NCBI RefSeq assembly: GCF_020616555.1
Contig: NZ_CP085173.1
Coordinates: forward strand, 2,542,001 to 2,606,000
Direction of reading: 5' to 3'
DNA length: 64,000 nucleotides
Origin: Streptomyces longhuiensis
GTDB lineage: Bacteria; Actinomycetota; Actinomycetes; Streptomycetales; Streptomycetaceae
Shown: piece by piece, positions 51,586 to 59,600 of the stretch
Layout of the letters: each line of letters opens with the position of its first letter
Numbering within the stretch: position 1 is the first letter of the stretch
Notes under the pieces: generated by a model
Database searches by the model: none
Told to the model about the DNA's origin: nothing
The model's input: only the letters and a program-made list of their open reading frames with translations
Program-made: the position numbers and the translations under genes

Positions 51586-51906
51586 TCAGTAGCCGCCGTA
51601 GCCGCCCACAATGACAATGGCTACGCCGCCGTACCCGTTGTCGTAGCCGTACCCGTTGCCGTACCCGCTGTAGTAGCCGTTGTTGTAGCCGTAGCCGTAG
51701 CCGTTGTTGTAGCCGTAGCCGTTGTTGTAGCCGTACCAGTCGCAGTCATCCCACCAGCCGCACCGGTCGTGGGAGTGACTGGCCGCGGAGGCCGCGTGGG
51801 CAGGTGCAGCCGTAGCCACGCCTGCGGCACCGACAGCGGCGCCACCAGCCAGCATCACACCGGCGGCGGCTACAGCGAAGGAACGCTTGACATGAGGTGT
51901 TCGCAT
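51586..51906 (-). CDS. Secreted Tyr/Gly/Asn-repeat protein
   Basis: This 106-residue protein has a signal peptide (FAVAAAGVMLAGGAAVGAAGVATAAPAHA), a short Cys-containing SHDRCGWWDDCDW segment, then repeats of YGYNNGYGYNNGYGYGYNNGY type to GGYGGY at the end. The two Cys could pair. Such Tyr/Gly/Asn-rich low-complexity repeats favour self-assembly or surface coating, by analogy with other such sequences. AAAGGTAGAG lies before ATG 51906. The repeat DNA (GTAGCCGTTGTT units) is slippage-prone. Function unknown. Confidence 0.8.
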   Translation of the reverse strand: MRTPHVKRSFAVAAAGVMLAGGAAVGAAGVATAAPAHAASAASHSHDRCGWWDDCDWYGYNNGYGYNNGYGYGYNNGYYSGYGNGYGYDNGYGGVAIVIVGGYGGY

Positions 51907-52609
51907 GAGTCTCTACCTTTCCTTCCGCCACCGAAGATCGAAGGCGGGTGGCCACACCGCATGCAAGACATGCGGTGCGGTTCGCAGAGGTCACAGCTCC
52001 CAGTGGGAGCACGTCTCGCCGCTCATCGGTTCCGGATCCTCCCGGAATCCTGCCGCCCGCGGCGTGCCCCGGTTGCGACTCTCACAAGAATCACGTTAGT
52101 AGCACCTACCCTCTCCAGCATGTTGAGCAGAAGTCTGCTCAATTCCGCAGGTCAGTGGTCGGCGGTCGGCCCCCGCGCCACGACGTCTCCCCTGACGCCG
52201 TCCCTTCTTCGACGGTGACGCCCCGGAGCCCACACCACCCGCATGGAGCATGGGCCCCAGGGCCGGGCATTTGCGACGGGCCATCCGCAGAGCACACCGT
52301 CAGCATTCGAGGATGCACAGACGCGGCGGGCACTCCGGGGAGCCGAACGGGAAGCCGAACGACGCGTCACGTCTTGGACGCCAGTGGACTGTCACGGACC
52401 GCTCCGGGCGTTGCGCGCAGCTCGGCGAGCCCCCTCTCCATGCCCAGCCTGAGCCCCCGATTAGCCCTCCCTTAACCGCACCATAAAGATCGCCATCACC
52501 AGCCCCCAGCAGGCGATTCCACGATTTTCAGGGTCTAGCTTTCTCACCGCCGGGGCCGTCGTCGCGGCCCGTCCCCCCACCCCTGAACCGCCGTTGAGGA
52601 GTTCCACTC
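51907..52609. other. 700-bp intergenic region with no recognisable gene
   Basis: This is unusually long for this chromosome. It contains the promoter of the repeat-protein gene on the left and of the LPMO gene on the right, the latter with TAGCTT at 52536-52541. A strong palindrome lies at 52123-52142. The small frames in it lack coding character. It could be the remains of a lost gene. Confidence 0.45.
52123..52142. promoter_or_regulatory. 20-bp inverted repeat, operator-like, without an adjacent gene
   Basis: TTGAGCAGA-AG-TCTGCTCAA is a perfect 9-bp inverted repeat with a 2-bp spacer, 218 bases from one start codon and 468 from the other. It has the size of a TetR- or MarR-type site. No target is evident. 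Confidence 0.45.
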
Positions 52610-53599
52610 ATGACAGTTCGCCGCAAGGCCGCCGCGTTCGCCGTCGCAGGTGCCGTCCCGTTCGCCCTGACCGCACTGGCCGCCGCGCCCGCGTCGGCGC
52701 ACGGCTCGATGACGGACCCGGTCAGCCGCGTCTCCGCCTGCTACGCGGAGGGCCCGGAGAGCCCGCAGTCCGCGGCGTGCAAGGCCGCCGTCGCGGCCAG
52801 TGGCGCGCAGGCCTTCTACGACTGGAACGCGGTCAACATCGCGAACGCCGCGGGCAAGTCGAAGGAGATCATCCCCGACGGCAAGCTGTGCAGCGCGGGC
52901 AACGACAAGTACAAGGGGCTCGACCTTCCGCGCGCCGACTGGCCGTCGAGCCCGATGGCGGCGGGCAGCCACACGTTCCACTACAAGGGAACGGCGCCGC
53001 ACAAGGGCTCGTTCGAGCTGTACATCACCAAGGACGCGTACGACCCGACGAAGCCGCTGAAGTGGTCGGACCTGGAGGCGCAGCCCTTCGTCGAGGTCAC
53101 CGACCCGAAGATGGAGAACGGCGACTACGTCTTCGACGGTGACGTCCCGGCACGTTCGGGCCGCCACCTCATCTACTCGATCTGGCAGCGCTCCGACTCC
53201 CCCGAGGCCTTCTACACCTGCTCCGACGTGGTGTTCGGCAAGGACAGTGGGGCCGGTGCGGCCGCTCCCACCGCCTCCGCGCCCTCCGACCAGGAGATCG
53301 CGGACGGCGCCGGCAAGTCGTCCGTGGAGCACCACCACGGTGACGCCGGGGGCAGCGCCGAGCCGCAGGCCGAGGAGTCCACGGCGCCGGCCGCCGATGC
53401 CTCGACGGGCGGCAATGCGCCCGAGGCGAAGGGCGGTGCCGCGCAGCCTCTCGCCGACGAGAACCTCGCCGAGACCGGCGGCGACAGCACGACCCCGTAC
53501 ATCGCGATGGGCGGCGCCGCTGTCCTGGCGGTCGGTGCCGCGACGATGTTCGCGTCGGTGCGGCGCCGCTCCGTGGCGGGCGGGCGGCACAGCCGCTGA
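52610..53599 (+). CDS. Sortase-anchored AA10 lytic polysaccharide monooxygenase
   Basis: This 329-residue copper monooxygenase cleaves crystalline polysaccharides (chitin or cellulose) by oxidation. The signal peptide ends ASA at residue 30, leaving His31 of HGSMTDP as the mature N-terminus, the first ligand of the copper histidine brace. His131 in GTAPHKGSFELYITK is the second. Residues 31-205 form the AA10 domain. An Ala/Glu/His-rich linker (with EHHHGD) leads to LAETGG (286-291), a hydrophobic helix and RRRS. That is a class E sortase signal, so the enzyme is held on the cell wall. TGAGGAG precedes ATG 52610. The surface location suggests action on the cell's own hyphal glycan, as reported for LpmP in S. 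coelicolor (from memory). Confidence 0.95.
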   Translation: MTVRRKAAAFAVAGAVPFALTALAAAPASAHGSMTDPVSRVSACYAEGPESPQSAACKAAVAASGAQAFYDWNAVNIANAAGKSKEIIPDGKLCSAGNDKYKGLDLPRADWPSSPMAAGSHTFHYKGTAPHKGSFELYITKDAYDPTKPLKWSDLEAQPFVEVTDPKMENGDYVFDGDVPARSGRHLIYSIWQRSDSPEAFYTCSDVVFGKDSGAGAAAPTASAPSDQEIADGAGKSSVEHHHGDAGGSAEPQAEESTAPAADASTGGNAPEAKGGAAQPLADENLAETGGDSTTPYIAMGGAAVLAVGAATMFASVRRRSVAGGRHSR

Positions 53600-53611
53600 C
53601 GCCTCACAGCC

Positions 53612-53651
53612 GGGCCGCCGTCTCCCTGCCCACTCGTGGAGACGGCGGCCC
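53612..53651. terminator. Bidirectional hairpin between the LPMO and lipase genes
   Basis: GGGCCGCCGTCTCC at 53612-53625 pairs perfectly with GGAGACGGCGGCCC at 53638-53651 around a 12-base loop, followed by TTTC. It lies between the two convergent stop codons and can serve both. Confidence 0.85.
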
Positions 53652-53674
53652 TTTCACGTCCCGCTGCTACGGGC

Positions 53675-54541
53675 TCAACTCACCGCCGAGGCACAGGTGG
53701 TGGGCGTGGCGTGAGCCGGGTCGAGGGCGTTCGCGACCTCGTGGAAGGCGATGCGGTCGATGGTGCCGATGGCGACGTGCTCGGACAGGTCGACGGCGCA
53801 CAGGTCCTGAAGCTTGACGTTGTGGACGTCGGAGCCGCTCAGGAACTGGGTGCCGTACGGGGTGACGACCTCGTCGTACTTGGTCGCGATGACGGTGTAG
53901 TGGACGCCGGGGACGGTGTCCCCGCCCTGGTCGAGCTTGGTGATGAACGGGGAGCCCGCCATCTGGTCGGCGAGGCCGGGGGTGGCGAGGGTCAGCAGGT
54001 CACCGGCCCCGGGGAAGTACGGCAGGAGATTGGTCAGGCCGTTCAGGGTGGTGCCGTGGTTGTCGGGTGCGATGCCGACGAGGGAGTTCACCTTCGCGGC
54101 GCCGCCGAGGAACTTGAGGTAGTAGCGGGGCATCATGCCGCCCTGCGAGTGGCCGACGAGGTCGGCCTTGGGGGCGCCGGTGGCGGCGAGGACCTTGTCG
54201 ACGAACGTGTCGAGCTGGCCCGCCGACTTGTCGATCGGGCCGAGGCCGTTGAACAGCGGGACGCCGGGCAGCTGTCCGTAGTCGAGCGAGAAGACGCAGT
54301 AACCGCGGTTCACCAGGTAGGGGGCGAGGATGAGCCAGTTGTCGACGGAGTTCCCGAAGGTGCCGTGGACGAGGACGACGGGGCGCGGGTGCGCGGCGGA
54401 CGGCTTGCACGAGTAGTTGTTCCAGCCGCTGCTGGGGGCGGTGCCGGCGTGGGCGGCGGCGGGGACCGCGGTGGCCGCGGCCGTGAGCAGCAGGGCCGCG
54501 GTCAGGGATCTGACCGCACGTTTCCAGTTCCGGGGCAGCAT
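53675..54541 (-). CDS. Secreted alpha/beta-hydrolase lipase
   Basis: This 288-residue enzyme has a signal peptide (AVRSLTAALLLTAAATAVPAAAHA). Lipase features are the oxyanion strand PVVLVHGTFGNSVDNW, nucleophile elbow DLVGHSQGGMMPRYY, and a C-terminal region with catalytic Asp (IATKYDEVVTPYG) and His (LSEHVAIGTIDRI). Four Cys residues allow disulfides. It matches Streptomyces LipA/EstA-like class 2 triacylglycerol lipases in length and order. AAGGAGAT precedes ATG 54541. The upstream region carries repeated TTACGCG(C/T)CAGTA sites. Confidence 0.93.
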   Translation of the reverse strand: MLPRNWKRAVRSLTAALLLTAAATAVPAAAHAGTAPSSGWNNYSCKPSAAHPRPVVLVHGTFGNSVDNWLILAPYLVNRGYCVFSLDYGQLPGVPLFNGLGPIDKSAGQLDTFVDKVLAATGAPKADLVGHSQGGMMPRYYLKFLGGAAKVNSLVGIAPDNHGTTLNGLTNLLPYFPGAGDLLTLATPGLADQMAGSPFITKLDQGGDTVPGVHYTVIATKYDEVVTPYGTQFLSGSDVHNVKLQDLCAVDLSEHVAIGTIDRIAFHEVANALDPAHATPTTCASAVS

Positions 54542-54616
54542 CGTGTGATCTCCTTGCGGCTCAAGGGAGTTGCGATGTGGGGTGCGTGCCCTGTGATCCG
54601 GATCACGAGGATGCTG

Positions 54617-54670
54617 TACTGCCAGTAAATTACGCGCCAGTAGTAAAAGAGTGAAGTTACGCGTCAGTAA
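54617..54670 (-). promoter_or_regulatory. Repeated operator-like elements upstream of the lipase gene
   Basis: TACTG-C-CAGTA (54617-54627) is an inverted repeat. TTACGCGCCAGTA (54630-54642) and TTACGCGTCAGTA (54657-54669) are direct repeats 27 bp apart. The TTAC/GTAA ends give them an imperfect palindromic look, as in several TetR-type fatty-acid regulators. The regulator is unknown. Confidence 0.5.
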
Positions 54671-54713
54671 AAACTCTCCGTGGCGACTGGACGCTCCCGG
54701 TGCTGACGCGATG

Positions 54714-55172
54714 TCACCATGTGGGCCTGATGGGCCCGTCGGGTGCGACGGCTGCCAACTGGTCGAGCAGCGCCCTGGCCTTGCGCTCACCGAGCCGCTC
54801 GACCCACGGCCGCACCGCGTCGGCGGCGGACTCCTCCGCGGCCCGCGCGCACGCCCAGCCGCGTTCGGTCATGACGACGAGCCGGGCGCGGGCGTCGTCC
54901 GGGTGGGGCCGGCGCTCGGCGTAGCCCTTGCGCACCAGCTCGTCGACGAGCTGGCTCGCGGCCTGCTTGGTGACCCCCAGATGCGCGGCGAGGTCGGTGG
55001 CGGTCGCGCCGCCCCGGGAGAGCCGCGCGAAAGCGAATCCGTGCGCGGGCCGCAGCCCCTCGAAGCCGCGGGCGAGGACCCCTTCGTGGATGCGTTGCGT
55101 CAGCTCACCGGCGGCGGAGAGCAGGGCGGCGGAGAGGGCCATGGCCTCGGAGTTCTGCACGGAGTCATTCAA
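54714..55172 (-). CDS. MarR-family transcriptional regulator
   Basis: This protein of about 152 residues is MarR-like, with recognition region GGATATDLAAHLGVTKQAASQLVDELVRKGYAERRPHPDDARARLVVMTERG, the classic winged helix and wing. Helices at both ends form the dimer interface. The start may be TTG 55172, GTG 55160 or ATG 55142. It is divergent from a cupin gene across about 92 bases that contain three evenly spaced inverted repeats, which points to autoregulation and control of the cupin gene (inference). Confidence 0.88.
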   Translation of the reverse strand: MNDSVQNSEAMALSAALLSAAGELTQRIHEGVLARGFEGLRPAHGFAFARLSRGGATATDLAAHLGVTKQAASQLVDELVRKGYAERRPHPDDARARLVVMTERGWACARAAEESAADAVRPWVERLGERKARALLDQLAAVAPDGPIRPTW

Positions 55173-55177
55173 ACACC

Positions 55178-55237
55178 CTTGACGATTTGGTCAAGCTGCC
55201 TGACTATATAGTCAACCCACTTGACCATTTGGCCACG
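55178..55237. promoter_or_regulatory. Three MarR-type operators spaced by 21 bp
   Basis: CTTGAC-N6-GTCAAG (55178-55195), CCTGAC-N6-GTCAAC (55199-55216, with the 14-bp palindrome TGACTATATAGTCA inside) and the weaker CTTGAC-N6-GCCACG (55220-55237) have centres exactly 21 bp apart. They fill the gap between the divergent MarR and cupin genes. Confidence 0.75.
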
Positions 55238-55264
55238 TGGCCGGCTGAACCACGGGGAGTCACC

Positions 55265-55639
55265 ATGCCAGTCATCCGCGCGTCCGAGGCCGCCGTCCAC
55301 GAGATGCACGGCGTCCGCTTCGTCTCGTACGCCAAGCCCGCCACCGGCAGCAAGGAGCTGTGCGCCTGGCGGGCCGAGATCCCGGCGGGCACCCCGGGCG
55401 TCGCCCACACGGTGTCCCGCGAGGAGATCCTGCACGTGCTCAGCGGCAGCCTGCGCTTCACGGTCGACGGGCGCACGGACACGCTCGCCGCGGGCGACAC
55501 CGCGATCGTCAATCCGGGCGCGACCCTCACCGTCGAGAACCCGGGCGACCTGCCCGCCACCATGTGGGTCACGACATCCATGGGCCTGGAGGCCGTGCTG
55601 GCGGACGGCACGCGCGTCACGCCGCCCTGGGCTCGGTAG
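55265..55639 (+). CDS. Cupin-domain protein
   Basis: This 124-residue single-domain cupin has motif 1 around GVAHTVSREEILHVLSGSLRF (His, Glu and His metal ligands) and motif 2 around AGDTAIVNPGATLTVENPG. The metal site could support a small-molecule enzyme such as a dioxygenase, isomerase or quercetinase-like protein, or a sensor. GGGGAG precedes ATG 55265. Divergent MarR control suggests induction by a small aromatic or stress compound, which is inference. Confidence 0.88.
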   Translation: MPVIRASEAAVHEMHGVRFVSYAKPATGSKELCAWRAEIPAGTPGVAHTVSREEILHVLSGSLRFTVDGRTDTLAAGDTAIVNPGATLTVENPGDLPATMWVTTSMGLEAVLADGTRVTPPWAR

Positions 55640-55643
55640 GGGC

Positions 55644-56618
55644 TCACGCCGCGAGCCGGCCGGGCACGATCGCCCCGGGTCCGAACCGCGCCCGGGCCCG
55701 GTCGGCCACCGCCTCCAGCGCCCGCGCCTTCTCGTCCGCGGGGTCGAAGGTCAGCTGGCGGGCGGAACCCTCCACCGGGCGGAGCCCTTCCGCCCGCAGA
55801 CCGAGCGCCCGCACCCTGGCCCGCTGCAGGCCGAGCGCCTCGTACATCCGGTACGCGGCCGTGGACAGCGCGGTCGTGTGCGCGGTGGGCTCGGGGAGCG
55901 TACGGCTGCGGGTCGTCGTGGACCGGTCGGCGTAGCGCACGGTGAGGGTCAGCGAGCGGCACACCTGCTTCCCGTCACGGAGCCGGGCGCCCAGCTCGTC
56001 GGCGAGGGAGAGCAGGGCGCGGCGGTGCCGGTACGGGTCGAGTTCGTCGCGCGGGAAGGGGCGTTCGGCGGCGGTGGACCGCGTGGCGGCGTTGGGGGTG
56101 ACCCGGGTGCGGTCGACGCCGCGCGCCTTCTCGTGCAGTTCACGGCCGATGCGGGCGGTGGTGAGTCGTTGCAGGGTGCCCTGCGGGGCGGCGGCCACCC
56201 GGTCGAGGGTGTCGAGCCCGTACTCGCACAGGGTGCGGGCGGTGGCGGCGCCGACGCCGGGCAGCGCGGCGACCGGCTGCCCGGCGAGGAACTCCGCCAC
56301 GGCGCCGGGGTCCCCAGGCACCACCCTGGTCACCCCGGGCGAGGCCGTCCGCGCCGCCATCCGCGCCAGCATCGGGCCGGGGCCCGCGCCGATCACGCAC
56401 TCCACCCCGTACAGGGCGAGCGCCCGCACCCTGATCACCGCGGCGAGTTCGACGGCGTCCCGCCCGAAGTAGCGCACCGCCCCGCCCAGGTCCACGAGGG
56501 CGGCGTCGGGCGGCAGCGCCTCGACCGTCGGGCTGAACTCGCCCAGCAGGGCGATCAGTCGGGGCAGCGCCGCCTCGTACATGGGCGGCAGCAGGAACCG
56601 TACGTACAGAGTGGTCAT
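55644..56618 (-). CDS. Y-family DNA polymerase-like protein, ImuB-like
   Basis: This 324-residue relative of DNA polymerase IV is encoded directly after dnaE2 with a 4-base overlap (ATGA). The helix-hairpin-helix (LPGVGAATARTLCEYGL) and the C-terminal little-finger domain (RRALLSLADELGARLRDGKQVCRSLTLTVRYAD) are present. The N-terminus reads MTTLYVRFLLPPMYEAALPR, where active polymerases have an Asp-x-Asp and Phe-Phe motif. The palm acidic region is DAALVDLGGAVRYFG. It therefore probably cannot polymerise and acts like ImuB, tethering DnaE2 to the clamp. In S. coelicolor the equivalent gene is, as I recall, annotated dinP. Confidence 0.85.
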   Translation of the reverse strand: MTTLYVRFLLPPMYEAALPRLIALLGEFSPTVEALPPDAALVDLGGAVRYFGRDAVELAAVIRVRALALYGVECVIGAGPGPMLARMAARTASPGVTRVVPGDPGAVAEFLAGQPVAALPGVGAATARTLCEYGLDTLDRVAAAPQGTLQRLTTARIGRELHEKARGVDRTRVTPNAATRSTAAERPFPRDELDPYRHRRALLSLADELGARLRDGKQVCRSLTLTVRYADRSTTTRSRTLPEPTAHTTALSTAAYRMYEALGLQRARVRALGLRAEGLRPVEGSARQLTFDPADEKARALEAVADRARARFGPGAIVPGRLAA

Positions 56619-59600
56619 CCCGCGCTCCCGGGGCTCTGGTGCCACAGTTTGCGCGGTGGTCCGGACTGGCCGTCGCCCGCCGGGCGCAGATCCGCCCAGG
56701 GGTGCATCTCGTATCCGGTGGCCATGCGGATGCGGCGGCCGTCGACCGGGTCGTCCCCGTCGGACGGCCGCTGTTCGGGCGGCTCCGCCAGACGCAGCGC
56801 CACCGCGTCGAGGCCGCCCCGCCGGCGCACCTCCACCAGGTCCGCGAGGTTCCACGCGGCCGCGCCCACCACGCTGAGGCTGCGCGGGCCGCGCCGCTGG
56901 ACCGTGCCGCGCACGAGGAGCAGCCACGAGTGGAAGACGGTGTGCGCGCACGCGGCGTGCGCGTCGTCGAAGAAGGCCAGGTCGACCAGGCCCGTGCCGT
57001 CGTCCAGGGTCGTGAAGATGACGCGCTTGCCGGAGCGGATCGGCGGGGTCTGCGTGGCGACCTTGGCGCCCGCGACCAGTACCACCCTGCCGTGCTCGGC
57101 CTCGCGCAGGCGGCGCGCCGTCAGCACCCCCAGCTCCTCGAGGAACGTCTCGTGGTCGCCCATGAGATGGCGGGAGGCGTCCATCCCGAGTACCCCGAGT
57201 TCGGCGCTGAGCCGCTCGGCGTCGCCGAGGTCGGGCAGGCCGGCCGGCGCGGTCCCGTGGCCGCCGGACAGGGGCAGTTGGGCGCCGCGGGCACCCCGGG
57301 ACCCACGCGTTCCCCGGTGCAGTTCCGTCAGGTGCAGTTGCAGGTCACGCCGGTTGGCGCCGAACGCGTCGAGCCCGCCGACCTGGGCGAGGCGCTGCGC
57401 GAGCGGCTTGCTCGGCCTCGCCCGCTCCCAGAAGTCGAGCAGCGAGGAGTACGGCTGCCCCTCCTCGATGCGGGCCGCCTCGGCCTCGCTGATGCCATGC
57501 ACGTCGGAGAGCGCGAGCCGCACGCCCCACTTCTCCTCCTCGTGACCGCCGTCCTTGCGACCGCCGTCCTTGTGACCGCCGCTCGTGTGGTCACCACCCC
57601 CTTTATCAGACACCAGTTCGATACGGTGAGCGACCGCGGACTTGTTCACGTCCAGCGGAAGGACCGGCACCCCGCGCCGCCGCGCGTCCGCGAGGATCAG
57701 TCGCTTCGGATACATCCCGGGGTCGTGCGTGAGCAACCCCGCGTAGAACGCGGCCGGGTGATGGGCCTTCAGCCACGCCGACTGATAGGTCGGCACCGCG
57801 AAGGCGACGGCGTGCGCCTTGCAGAACCCGTACGACCCGAAGGCCTCGACGATCTCCCAGGTGCGGGTGATGGTCTCGGCGTCGTATCCGTGCGCCGCCG
57901 CCTGCTGTGCGAACCAGAACCGGATGCGCCCCTGCGCATCGGGGTCGGACAGCCCTCGCCTGACCCGGTCCGCCTCGTCGCGGCCGCATCCCGTCATGAT
58001 GTTCACGATCTCGATGATCTGCTCGTGGAAGACGACGACCCCGTACGTCTCCTTCAGGGGCCCCTCCAGGTCGCGGTGCGGATAGCGGACCGGCGCGCGC
58101 CCGTGCCGCGCCTCGATGAACGGCCGCACCATGTCGGCGGCGACGGGACCCGGGCGGAACAGCGAGATGTCCACCACGAGGTCGTGGAAGGTGGCCGGCT
58201 GGAGCCGTCCCACCAGGTCCCGCTGGCCCGGCGACTCGATCTGGAAACAGCCCAGCGTCTCGGTGGACTTGATGAGCCGGTACGTCTCCGGGTCACCGGG
58301 CTCCACCGCGTCCAGGTCCACCGTGGAGCCGGTCGCCCGCTCGGTCTCCGCGACCGCGTGCGCCATCGCCGACTGCATCCGCACCCCGAGGACGTCGAGC
58401 TTGAGCAGGCCGAGGTCCTCGACGTCCTCCTTGTCGAACTGCGACATGGGGAAGCCCTCGCCGCTGGTCGGCACGACGGGCGTACGGGCGAGCAGCGAGG
58501 CGTCCGAGAGCAGCACCCCGCACGGGTGCATGGCGATACCGCGCGGCAGCGCGTCGAGCGCCTCGACCAGCTCCCACATGCGTCCGTACCTGTCCCCGCC
58601 CTGTCTGGACTCCCCTGCCAGTTCCCGCAGTTCGGGCAGTTCCTCCAGCGCGGCCCGCGCGTCGCGGGCCCTGATGTGCGGGAAGGACTTGGCGATCCGG
58701 TCGATGTCGGCCGGGTCCATGGACAGGGCGGCGCCCACATCGCGTACGGCATGGCGGACGCGGTACGTCTCCGGCATCGAGACGGTCGCGACGCGCTCGG
58801 CGCCGAACCGGCCGATGATCGCCCGGTAGACCTCCAGGCGCCGGGCCGACTCCACGTCGATGTCGATGTCGGGCAGGACGGAGCGGCGCTTGGACAGGAA
58901 CCGCTCCATGAGGAGGCCGTGTTCGACCGGGTCCGCGTGCGCGATGCCGAGCAGATGGTTGACCAGGGACCCGGCGCCGGAGCCGCGCGCCGCGACCCGG
59001 ATCCCCATGTCCCTTACGTCGTCGACGACTTGGGACACCGTCAGGAAGTACGTGGCGAAGTCGTGGTGGGCGATGATGTCCAACTCGCGGTGCATCCGCT
59101 CCCAGTACTCCCGCTTCCGGTCGTACCCGAGGCGCAGCATCCCCGCCGCCGCCCGCGACGCGAGGACCCGCTGCGCGGTGCGGCGGCCGGCGCCGACGAG
59201 CCGCGGTTCGGGGAAGTGCACGGAGCCGATGCCGAGGTCGTCCTCGGGATCGACGCGGCATTCCGCCGCCGTGGCGTTGGTCTGTTCGAGCAGCCGGTAC
59301 GCGGCGTCGCGGCGGAAGCCCGCCGCCTCCACCACCCGTTCGGCCGTCATCAACATGGCGTCGGCGTCCTTCAGCCAGCGCTCTCCGCTGTCGAGTTCCT
59401 TGCGGGCGTCGACCGGGACGAGGCGGCGCGCGGCGTCGAGGACGTCGGCGACCGGACCGAGGCCCGGGTCGGCGTACCGGACGTCGTTGGTGAGGACGGG
59501 GCGGATGCCCTGTTCGGCGGCGAAGCCGACGGTGCGGGCGGCCAGGCGCAGGGATCCGGGGCCCGTGCCCTCGCGGCCGTGGTGGACGGCTTCGAGGCGC

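Noticed and set aside
51600..51735. CRISPR-like periodic repeat
   Set aside because: The units are short in-frame Tyr/Gly/Asn codons without spacers; they are coding repeats of the secreted protein.
51905..52099. Small rightward frame with a CxxC pair (zinc-ribbon-like)
   Set aside because: It starts inside the start codon of the divergent repeat-protein gene, has one CxxC only and no ribosome site.
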